A stretch of DNA of 64,000 nucleotides from positions 372,001 to 436,000 of the forward strand of contig JAFCMP010000532.1 of assembly GCA_017506865.1 (NCBI GenBank), written 5' to 3'. The position numbers were made by a program, and so were the translations under genes. The stretch comes from Tribonema minus. Its lineage: Eukaryota; Sar; Xanthophyceae; Tribonematales; Tribonemataceae. Under the pieces are notes generated by a model, which did no database searches, was not told the DNA's origin, and saw nothing but the letters and a program-made list of their open reading frames with translations. This document shows, piece after piece, positions 25,401 to 35,800 of this stretch. Within the stretch, counting starts at the first letter, position 1. The number at the start of each line of letters is the position of its first letter.

Positions 25401-25870
25401 TCAACCATCGAGTTGGAAAAGTCCCCATAGCTGTCAAGTGCATCAGCGTCATATCGCAGCTGGCTTTCGCCTAGCGGCAGGTGTGCCACGACCAGGCCCT
25501 GTCTTTTGTAGTCATCGCGAACCTGTTGATCTGCCTCGCTCGCCTGATGTTGCTGCTTTTGTAGGTAGTGTTTCAGTTGTCGCGCCTGCTCCCTCTTTAG
25601 TTCCGCATCATGATCTATGTCGGCAATTGTAGAACTGAGTGCAGTGATGGACGCATGCGTAGTCGTGTGGACTTCGGATTCGGTGTCGGCGGCGACATCG
25701 CTGGCTTGCCGGCCTCCAACACCTATGCTGCTAGCTGCAAATACATCTTTGAATGCGGTGCCCAAAATATGGGATATAGATCCTACAGCCGCCACAGCAG
25801 CATCGTCTGCTTCATCATGTATCGCCACGTCCAGCAGGTCCTGAGCAGGTAGCTCCGTAGCTGTCGTCAT
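13436..25870 (-). CDS. DLEC1: DLEC1 / CFAP81 orthologue, ciliary ASH-domain protein
   Basis: Eleven exons join in phase: 24377-25870, 23399-23764, 21088-23031, 20533-20679, 18860-20072, 18256-18437, 17398-17579, 16808-16922, 16194-16416, 15460-15632 and 13436-14650, giving about 2417 residues (human DLEC1 is about 1755). Landmarks follow human DLEC1 in order: KLQFLRNPRHDP then VEFADYDVGGAYT in exon 1; the RRAPPALSLP...CGACLLG segment in exon 2; DNCEARLITLT opening exon 3; GRYFDDIVCRV closing exon 5; and a C-terminus ending LEGRGTYEEG. The protein is a chain of Ig-like ASH/MSP beta-sandwich repeats. In Chlamydomonas the homologue FAP81 belongs to the axonemal central apparatus, so a motility role is expected. 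The extra length is mostly Ala, Gly and Ser runs from GC-rich trinucleotide expansion between conserved blocks. The start ATG fits a 205-bp shared promoter with BABAM1. Confidence 0.93.
16449..16468. repeat. G20 tract acting as a C-rich polypyrimidine stretch upstream of a DLEC1 acceptor
   Basis: On the minus-strand transcript this is C20, ending about 32 nt before the acceptor of the exon that starts at 16416. A further CCCCCCTCTCACCCC follows, so the tract probably serves as the polypyrimidine tract. Confidence 0.75.
17740..17940 (+). repeat. Dispersed repeat family R2, copy in a DLEC1 intron
   Basis: About 200 bp matches 51962-52180 in reverse orientation, and its end also matches 60768-60810. 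The shared core includes gcggcgaccacggtcattgg and cacctagagctctacc. Both long copies can be read as a similar peptide containing SMTAAAATTVIGGRHLR (here) and PITAAAATTVIGGRRLR (there), so it may descend from a mobile-element coding region. It lies inside the 17580-18255 intron. Confidence 0.65.
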
Positions 25871-26075
25871 ACTTGTTGGCTGCGCACTGCAGCGTCCGTG
25901 CGTGTCGACCGCGCTGCCCTATCTTCCTTCTCCGCTTACTCTCAGGATGCCATTAATTCGGCACCAGGCGCAGGCATCAATCCGTTCTGCAATTTGTATT
26001 TTTCGGTTACGCATCAAAACTTCAAGTGGAACTTTTGTTTGGGGAAGTTGAAGTGGGTTCAACTTTCTGTGTGTG
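25871..26075. promoter_or_regulatory. Compact bidirectional promoter between DLEC1 and BABAM1
   Basis: Only 205 bp separates the ATG of DLEC1 (minus) and that of BABAM1 (plus), so both genes must be driven from here or share elements. The half nearer BABAM1 carries three GAAGTT/AACTTC-type words in 50 bp (acttcaagtggaactttt, gaagttgaagtgggttcaac). No TATA box is convincing. Confidence 0.6.
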
Positions 26076-28464
26076 ATGGACTCGCTGGCGGATTCCATGG
26101 CGTCTGTGCAGGTGGCCGAAGCTGGCAGGGCCTCACCAGCAGCAGATACAATGGCACCACCAGATGACGCGCAAGCGCTGCCATCGGAGGAGGAGCGGCT
26201 GCTGGTACATGAGATGTCGAGGGTGCCAGAAAGGATCGTCCTTTGCGTGGATGTTGGTGACGAAATGGACTCTCCATGGGATCTCAAGGGGGGCAAGACG
26301 CTGCCACGACTGACAGTCGTCAAGAAGGCATTGCAGGTGAGTCAGCTGAACTTGTTGCGTGACATGACGAACTTCACCTTAGCCGGCTTGCAGACGCAAG
26401 ACTGGCCGCATTGGCAGTTGCTTGTCGTCACTGCATGCTGGGGACTTCGCTCTTCACTGGTGCAGGAGAGGTTGCTCTACGATGCATATTAACATCACTA
26501 AAGGCGGTCGGTGTGCCCGAGGCTCGGCCACCACGTGAACAGATACCGAGCATGACAGTGCAAGTCGTCTCTGCTTGTGGTGGGGAGGAGCATGTACTGC
26601 CTGCTAGTCCACTGTAAGTCAATGTTTGCATGCTGTCATCATCATTTGACCTGTTGCGGTTGTCTGATACAGGAAGCCACCACAGCTGCTGGCTGTCGCA
26701 AGCGCCTGTAGTGCGCTGGTTCTCTCACCAAACACCCAGCTTACAGCCACCCACTAAGCTGACAAAACCTACGCATTCAATTGCCTCCGCGCTCTGCTGC
26801 AGAACTTTGTGCAGCTGAAGTCGTGGTTCAGCCCGCGTCACAGCTTTGCGCTGTGCTCGCTGACGGACGAGGCGGAGTGGCTGCTGGACTTTACCAGCGA
26901 TGCGGAGATGGTTCAGAACATGCTGGAGGGGCTGCACGTGCAGCACGGCTGCGACGCCGCGTTCGATCTGGGCAAGCTGTTCACGGCGCTGCAGGTAGTG
27001 CGCGCTGACAGAGTGCCACGCATGCTGTGCGAGATGCGAGTATGTACGCATTTGAAATTATAAGGCTGAGCGCTGTTGTTGACATATTTGCGGTCAGGGA
27101 TTGTGCGTCATTATTGAATGCAAGTGGGCAGCGATATGGCAGCCCCACGAATGTGTATTCGCCGACAGTTGTGTAACATGCGGCATGAGGAACACAGCAG
27201 CAGCTGTGCCAGCGACAGAGTGATTGTGCTATATCACATCGGCGAACACGGAGATGGTGCAAGTACGCCAGTGCCAGCAGCCCGATGCGGACATTGCTGC
27301 AGCTCCATTATGTCGTATTGCTGCCACCAAGCTAGTCTGAATAGAGATCTTCAACAGTGTTTCAATCTGAGCTAAGTCTGTTGTCAGGACTTCAAACTGA
27401 AGCAGAGATTGCGTTTCATATACAGCATTCAATACTTGAGGTTCATTGGAATCTCAAGATCAATTACAGTCCAGTTACGTACTCCACCCCTTGGCAATAC
27501 ATAGATCGCACTCACAGTTCAATAACCGTATGCACCCCCGCCGCCTCTGTACTGCCTCCCTCAGAAGCACTGCCCACCGCCGCCGACGCCCACGGCTACC
27601 TCGCCACCGGACGCCATCGTGCGCGTGATACTGCTGTACGGGCGCTCTGCCGCGGTGCCGCGCGTGCCGCCTGCCGAGGAGCGCCCGCCCCTTCTGTCGC
27701 ACCCGTGCTTTTATTTGGACGCCCTGTACGTTCATGCGCACCCCAACGAGGAGGTGGAGGGCCAGCCCAATGAGTGCCAGGGAGCGTACGACGCGCTGCA
27801 TGCAGCCATCAGGTGCGTATTGCAGTAGAGTACTGTGAAGTATGTTGTGAGGTATTTGAGGCCAGCATTGGCCATTGTCGTATGCTTTGCAATGCTCAAC
27901 TCTTTGGGCTCTCGTTGTGGTTTTTAAAGCAGTATCTACCTACTCTTCATGGCCTCGCGTAACGGTGGGTTCGTCATGCCTGCTTGCGGCACGCAAATAT
28001 TTACTCAAAGGCATGAACGGCATCTCATGCGCGTAAACCACATCCGCCTGCACGTTGTTGCGATCGTCAGATGGCAACGCCTGCACTGCCCTGCCTGCCT
28101 GCCTGCCCTGTGTGTACTTCAACACATACTTGAAGTCGCCGCTCACAACGTCCGTTGTGGTGCCCCCCTCTCCCGCATGCGCAGCGGCGGCGCGACGGCA
28201 ACGGCGTACCTCTGCGAGCAGATCCACAACGCGCGCATGCTGGGGCGTCACCTGACACTGCTCCTCGCGCACGGCGCGCAGCGGCAGCCACGTGACGTTC
28301 TCGGCCGCCACGTCTACTACAACGCTGATCCCGCTGCGGCGGCGGCGGGCGGCGAACGGGGCGCTTCGCAGCCGCCGCAGGCACGGCCGGCGGGCGAGGG
28401 GTCGCCGCAGCGGCGTTCGAGCACGAGCCCTCCAGCCGAGCGCATGCAGCAGCAGCAGGAGTGA
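26076..28464 (+). CDS. BABAM1: BABAM1 / MERIT40 homologue (BRISC and BRCA1-A complex member)
   Basis: Four exons, 26076-26336, 26803-26994, 27565-27812 and 28185-28464, join in phase to give 326 residues. The product has the MERIT40 von Willebrand A-like fold: ERIVLCVDVGDEM opens it with the degenerate metal site typical of this family. HSFALCSLTDEAEWL follows, then IVRVILLYGR, and HPCFYLDALYVHAHPNEE corresponds to the human PYFFFDVVYIHN segment. The exon 4 segment LHN-like IHNARMLGRHLTLLLAH matches the human HNCMVKLLAHPLQRP region. MERIT40 scaffolds the K63-deubiquitinase complexes acting in DNA repair and signalling. The C-terminal about 45 residues are low-complexity and end in QQQQE. Exon 3 is where the segmental duplication begins, so the 3' half recurs at 45758-46479. 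The first ATG in the frame was taken as the start. Confidence 0.9.
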
Positions 28465-29408
28465 TGGGTGGTGGTGGGTGGCATGACAAGTGCCTTGTTA
28501 TATGAGCCGCGAGAGCGAGGGTGCGCCAGAAGCGTGGAGCATCAGCATGCGGTCGTTTGCCGGACATCACTTGAGAGACGCTGAGCGCCACATGCAGTCT
28601 GCGCATCAAACGCCCTCGTGGGTTCCAGGCCCAAAGTGACAGCAGCATCGTGCACTGGTGCGTAGCAGGCGGGCAACTTGCACATGAGCTGGCGACCGCC
28701 GTGCATGCACGCACGCTGTCAGAGATGCTCGCCTTACAATGCGCAACACACAGCCAATCCTTCTGCTGATTGTAGGCGGCAACATGTGCCCCCATCACCA
28801 CCACGACCCGACTGGGAATTCAGCGGCCATCAGGAAAGGGCAGCACCGCAGCAGCGTCAGCGTGTGAAGCCGGCTTGCGGCTGCAGCGGCATGTTGGCTT
28901 CTGGCATCATGATAAAAGCGGCGATCGGATGTTGTGCATCGTCGTACTCAACAAAGCGGCTGCGGAGTACGAATGCAGACATGTACATGGGCGTGTTAAT
29001 GCTACATTGTGCACTTTCAGCAGCACATACCACTTGAATGCATGCTTTTGTCTTGTGCATCTGCGCCGTTTTGTCGTTGTCGTCATCGTCGTAACGGCTG
29101 CGCGCTGCGCAGGCACAGGGATCGACATCCTCAACAGTGACGCACGCTCCTGTTAGTATGGCAGAAAAGCAAAAACGTGGAATATGTTTCTGTAGGGATG
29201 CGCATCTGATACCGTGCGGCACCCTTGACCATGCCGCAAAAAACAGTCCAAGCCGGTGTTGCTTTTCGAGTTCTCGTGTTCACAGTGAACTTCACACTGG
29301 AAGTGTTGTTCACGTCCGGAAAGTGCCAGAAACTTCCTCCCAGCTCGCTGAGATTGTTGCTTGAGCAAAGTGAGGCAGCTGACCATCATGACCTAATTTT
29401 TTGAGCAG
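28465..29408 (+). other. Intergenic block upstream of NLR-like copy A
   Basis: No gene is supported. The block is alignable with 46480-47410 of copy B (for example ggatgcgcatctgataccgt versus ggatacgcatctgataccgt), so it probably contains the promoter and 5' untranslated region of the NLR-like gene. Copy A has extra sequence compared with B. Confidence 0.5.
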
Positions 29409-29850
29409 GATGGGCTGCAGCAGCAGCAAGCCCTGCAAGAGAGCCCATCGCACGGCCTTGACCATTGTCATTGTCCACATCATGTTTACCTCCAGCAGCA
29501 ACTTTTCGCTGTCACAGTGATACACAGTGCACTACAGCTGCAGCAGAAGCTGCGACCGTATGCGGCATGAACCGACATCTTCAACAGCGACGCTCCGAAA
29601 TAGGGATCTGGCAAGGAGCTGGCAGCTGATATTGATTTGCTTTTGGTTTCTGCGAGAAAGCCCATCTGGTGTCGCACAGCCACTCTTGCATGCAGTGGAT
29701 GTGGAGCCACCAAAAAACAACTCACTTCAACTCTGACAGAAACTTCCGCACCGTCGAGATACTTTTTTAAAAACAACTCTTAGCACAAAGATAGCTTGAA
29801 AGAAAGATAGCTTGCACATATATCGCTATCGCTTAGCTCAGAGCGAGATA
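29409..29850 (+). repeat. Split or duplicated 5' end of NLR-like copy A
   Basis: The ATG context of copy B (gcaacATGGGCAGCAGCAAG, 47411-47430) aligns here twice. At 29409-29435 an ATG opens MGCSSSKPC but the frame stops after about 36 codons. At 29848-29870 the reading IGCSGSKPATT continues into the full gene but starts with ATA. Roughly 420 bp of extra sequence separates the two, with weak internal similarity to the upstream block. Confidence 0.55.
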
Positions 29851-32800
29851 GGCTGCAGTGGCAGCAAGCCCGCTACCACCGGCGGTGGCACCAAAAGCGT
29901 TTCCCTGCACCACCAAATAGCTCTGGCCGCGAGTGTGCAGGATCCTAGCACAGCTGGCCCAGGCGATATCGACGCAACCGAGGATGGGAGAGGGCTTCAG
30001 ATGGCCCAAGAGGTGGCCACGGTTGCTGTGAAAGCGGGTGTAACGTCTGGCATCGAGGTCGTCAAAGCAGCTTTGGAAGCCATGCTCCCCAAAGTAACTA
30101 CGGCAGGAGAGAAGCTGCCCTGGGTGGGCGCCATCTTCTCCTTCTGCAACCTCATGTTTGAAATGGTCCAGAGCAATGCAGAGGCCAGGGAGAAGTGCGC
30201 CGAAGTGCTGCAGGAGCTGGTACAAGAATTTCAGGTACTGTACAGAAACTCGATACATGTCACCAGTGAATTGCATTTTTAGATCATCATCACCTCACGA
30301 GTAGAGTGCATCTTGAATGTTGAGTGCCAGCCATTCCCCAGTCATATCATACGACGAGTCTGTGTCGGACGTCCAGCTCTGTGCTCATGTGCCATGGCCT
30401 TCGCTCTACGTGTGTGCAGGTTGTAATGACAGTGGTGATGGACTGGCTCGCAAAGACCCACATCGCTCAGCACATCAGGGAGCTGGTGGTCAGCTACAAT
30501 GAGGAGACGGCAAGCGTGGAGAGGCGCGTGAAGGAAATCAAGGACATGAGGAGTGCAAACCGATTTCTCACTGCCGCGGAGATTGTGGAGGAGCTGAAAC
30601 TCAAGCAAGCCCGCTGTGAACGCATGAAGACCACACTGATCACTCTGAAGGTCTTCAATTCCTCTGGGGAAAAAATCAACAGGTGCCACAGTGTGTTGCG
30701 TTGTGGAGACTTGCGTTGTGCATGTTGAAGTGTTGTGTACATACGTCAAATAGTCACGATGGCATCAATTTGACAGTGGTAAACTATGTTCTACCTGAAC
30801 CAGTCGCACCAAAATACGACTTGACAATGATTATCGTCATGCCTGTCATTTGCGCTGACTCCCCTGAAGTCGCTTCAGTGATTATTGCACCACTGTCGTG
30901 CTATGTGCTTGCAGCGCCAAACCAAGAACTCCACCATTCTTTCTTCAACGCTTGGGGGATGCGGACAAGCTTGTGGGAAGAGATGAGCTTGTCAACGAGG
31001 TCAAGCGCAAGCTGACCAGCAGTCGTGCTGTGGTCCTGTACGGCGGCCCCGGCGAGGGCAAAAGCACAGTGATCATGGAGGTGGCAGAGCAGCTGGTGGC
31101 TGCAGGGGGCTGCTCTGGCGGCACATACAAGGTGGACATGGCAGGTAATGCTATGAAATGGCAAGTGCGCCTTACCTACGCACGCGCGCGTACAAATTTG
31201 TACAATTTGCTGACAGGACCAACTCCTCTCATTGCACGTTCTGATGCACAGGATTGATGGTTCAAGATGCGAACGGCCAAGATACGGGTGCCGCCGTAAG
31301 AGCGCACATCGGTGGTGCATCGTACAGAGTGCTCATAGAGTGCGAGGTAAGCAACCAGCCGCGGTGATTCGCCTGTGCCTCAGTACTTTGAGTCCCCTAA
31401 CCGCATTGCCTAGTTGTGTTGCATGCGCAGTTGACTTGAATATGTGGTGTGTGCTGACCCCTGGGCATTGTGCTGCCTCTCTGCGTCAGGGAGGCATCGA
31501 TCAGACCGACGCTGCAACAACAACAGCTCAACAGCAATGGGACGCGGTATCTTTGTGGCTGCGTTGCCTCCAGCTTGCCAGCAAGCAGGTGCTGTTGGCA
31601 GTGGAGAATGCTGAGTACGCTTCCAGCGTCAGAGCATCGCAGGTGAGCACTTGTGTTGCGTGAAATACAAACACCTACTTAGAAATGCGGGAAGTCCATA
31701 CATGTACTTTGAAGTCTACTATGGCTCATGTATGTATCAATGATTCAATGTTGTTGTGGAATATATAACGTATTGACAGCGCAAATGTGCAGGAATTATA
31801 CGCCGCCATCTGCGTGTCCTGTCTGCAGCTCGTCCTTCTGCCCTCTGGCATGTTTATTACGAGTCCCCATTCCAAGGTATTTCACGAAGCAAGCGAGCAA
31901 CTGATATATGGGGAGGCATGCTATAAAACAAAGATTAATCTGTTCAGGCTTATCAGAACCATGACAAGTCGCCACCAAGCAGTGCGGCAGCTGCAAATTC
32001 GGAGGAAACGCGCATGTATACTTTTCGCCATCGAGCTGGGTCAGCTGTCACAGCGAGCTTGTAATAGTCACGAAATGATTCATGGACGGATATGTTCTGT
32101 GTTTCCAATTTCTCTATATTCAGGTAGTGTTCACAATAATCCCGCATTGGCATTGTGCTGTGCAACATCAGTTGCCAGCTGCAGCACTACCATACCCCTG
32201 CCATGCAGTCAACATCTGAAGTTCTTGTGGGTGAGTGCATGCATTGAGGCCATGCTGCTGTGCTGATGGCTGCCTGCCATTTTGTGATGTTGCTGTAAAC
32301 ATTGCCGTGCAACACGCATCTGTGCTTGTCGAGCCATGCTGCAGGCATGCTAATATGTTGTGCTCTACGCCATGCATGATGCTGATGCCATGCTCAGCGG
32401 TACTACATAGTATGTGGCATGTACAGTGACTGCCCTAATAATCGTTGGCATGTACGCATTTAATATTAATGTCAGTAGAGCACAAAAATATATATGATAG
32501 ACGAATGTGCGCCGTACAGATTTGGCATTGTAGAAATACACATTTTGTTGGCGCCCTGTGAACACCCGGCAGGATACTTGCCAATGGGAGCAGGTCAAGC
32601 CAACGTCATTTTTGCCATGTGATGCAGTTTTACGACCCTTGGCCCTTCCTGTGTGCATCACTGATTTCTCTTGCAGGAGCTTGCCGATGTTCTTGAAGAG
32701 ATTCGGCAAAACACCTTCACTCTACTGCTAGTGGCTTCCCGAGAGACCCCTGCTCTCTACCGCAAGTTTGGAACGGTGCAAGTGAAGCCCCTTACTCCGC

Positions 32801-35800
32801 AGTATGCGACACAGATGATTCGCAGCAAATGCACGATGACGGACGATCAAGCGCGTACACTCTCGGACAACTGCGGTCGCAACGCACTGCTGATGGAAGT
32901 GGTGTCAAGCTTCCTGGACACACATCCTGACGAGCTGCTGGTAAGGCTCTGCCTCATCTCTTACAGTCAAGTTTTCACATTGTACCTCATAAACATCACT
33001 GATGTCAACGACAGCTTTAGTATAAAATTATTAGGGCATGGCATATGCCGATCTATGTATTGTACATCCTGTTGTGAACATCAATGCAACGTTATACTTC
33101 AAATTTTCAGCAGCAATTATTTATTTGTCGGCTCAATCGAACACATCTTGTCTTGCCACTCTTGGCGCGTGTCTTGGGTGTGTTCTGTGGCACCAATCCT
33201 CTGCCACGCACACATTTTCTTCTATGACTTGGCATGCACAAGAACATTACTGATCATTAAAACATAGCGAAGCCTGACTCAGAGTCCTCAAGGGGCATGG
33301 ACAGCGCTACCCCTGAAAAGACAGGAGACTCATATGCTGAAGCAACGAGGCTGGAGACGCATGCCAGCCGCTGATGCCAATGCTCGCGCCAGTTCCTACG
33401 AGTTGACAGGCTGTTCTCCATGCTGAACGACCACCGAGCAGACGTCTAGAAGCGTTACCTGGTCAGCAGCAGACTTCACGTCTCAGATAAACAAGGCTGA
33501 TCAACATCAAAAACCTGATTTTGCTTTCACCATGGGCGAGTGCTTGCAAATTAATTGATTCAACTCCACATTGAGCTTTTCTAGACTCAAGTTCCAATGT
33601 AAGAGCGCTCGACATGGAGGGGGCACAGAATGAGACAGTCGGTCCGACATTCGGCAAAGTTTTTGGTTTGCTGGATGCATATGTAGTACCAAAATCAATA
33701 CAAAACCTGTCGCAGCCCAATGCTTCTCCGGGCTCCCTTTTTTTTCTTGACAACCCCCTGCTCACAGCTTCACTATCGATTATGTGCGGCAGGTTTCTGT
33801 GCTGTTCATGCCAAGCTCATAAGTTTAATTTGGGTACGCACACAAGCATGGCAGCCGCAGCGGTAGTGCCACATGTATACCAGCTTTACGTGAAGTTCAT
33901 GCACTTTTACATAGTACTTCGAAGTATACTATTACAGTAGCATGCCGTTGTTGTTGTATTTGAGCCCTAATATTTGGAGATCAGCTTAGAGTGTAACCTA
34001 TCACTTGGTGAGCAATTTACAATATGAGAGCAGTGCAAGCGTATTTAGCACGATTTTGTAGCCAGGACCGACCTGCCAAAAATATTGCAATTATCGCGTG
34101 ATTGAATTAGATCCTGGGAGACACGTGCTCAGCAAGCCCGAGAAAAAAAAATGCTGCTTATCAGTAGCGCAAAGTCATTGCAAGAAAACATGTTGTCTAG
34201 TAGTTCAGTGTAGCAGTGTGCCTACAGTACATGATGACATGTGATTCAATTACATGCAATATGAGTGCCGTGTCATGACATGACATAGTGCAGTATCTTG
34301 ATTGTTGAAGTTATTCGAACCTTTGCCTACCTGACAACACGTTGTGCCTTCAAGGTGAAGAGAATTGCAGGTGATGATTAGTGTACCTTGACTGTTGCGA
34401 CAGGTGGCATCACAACTTTGCAACTGAACTACTGCCGCATGGACCAAATGTGTTTGCATATGTTGCGGATGCGCATCTGACATGCTACCGAAGATCGTCT
34501 CCTTCATGCATGCAGATGAACATATTGATCAATTGAAGCCTGCCTTCAACGCTTAGTTACAGACAGTGTTTGTGCATGTTATCATCCACAACAGACATAA
34601 GTTACAACAGTCATACACAATGTATGCTGCATGAAAGTCGCACTATACACTGCACGCAACTCTGATGACATGATGGTATTCAAAATTGGAGGATAGGCCA
34701 TGTTGTGTATGGTGATACAGCTGTAATGTTTATGGAGCTCGTTCCACATGTCATTGAGTCGTAAGTGTGCAGCATTATGATGCTTGAATTTGTGAGTTTT
34801 GTTCACTTCCGCTATGATATCTTTGAGGCTGAGGGAGTGCCGGACCAAATGGCATCTGAAAGGATATACCTCTTCTCATTCAAGGGACCGTCGCACGCCC
34901 ATAGCCCGCAGAGCTACACTACTGTCGCCCCACAGGTTAGGATGCAACAGCACCTGCCAGTGCAATTATAGAGAACAGGATCCAGCATAAACCACTTTAA
35001 CCAAGTTTGTTTGCACTCGGCTAGCGTTCGTTGCTGCTTGCGAACTTTATGCCTCAAGGATGTGTGGTGAAGACACTGGTTTCGGAATTGGTAGACTCTT
35101 GAAACTTCAATTTGTAGGTAGACTTCATGCTTCAAGCAACAATTTTCAATTCATGTTACTGAGACATGTCAAGTCAAGAGCCTTCAAACAAAATGTTTCT
35201 TGCTGAATGAAGAAAATTCCAGGCATGACTTCTTTTTTTTTTTAATATTTATTACTACTATAACATCTATACTTAGTCTACAATTTAGCAGAAGTCCCCT
35301 CATAGCTACTTGTGTAACTTGTTTTTTGCAACGCAAAGTCAAATCTCTAAGACACAACTTCACGCCTTGGAACCTGTTCTTTGCAACACGAAGCTGAGTT
35401 CCACAGACAAATTCATGATATTCTAACTTATTCGGTGCTTGAATTATTCTTAATGGTTCTCGTTCAAGGCACAGAACAGCATTTGAAAACTGCCTAGTTG
35501 ATGACGATACCGAGCTAGCTGCTAGAGATAGCGCCACCGATACCTCATACACGGAGTTGAACTCAATCACCATGAAAACTATTGCTGACTCACGTCGGAC
35601 GCAACTGAAAACGAAACCACAGCTCACCTGGCTGTGCAGTCCTGATGTGGTAGAAGAGTCAGCCTGCTTTGAAGGCCTCTTGCAGGCGCCAGCATTTGGA
35701 CGTATGAACTCACTCAGTGACAGACTGGCAGGTTCAATGATGCATCCAGAACATGCGCAATGTGGTGTACCCATCATAGTGTTGAACTTCATTCGTAAAT

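Noticed and set aside
33463-35000. Short ORFs in the 3-kb intron of NLR-like copy A as additional exons
   Set aside because: They are not conserved in copy B and are not needed between the NB-ARC exon and the winged-helix exon.
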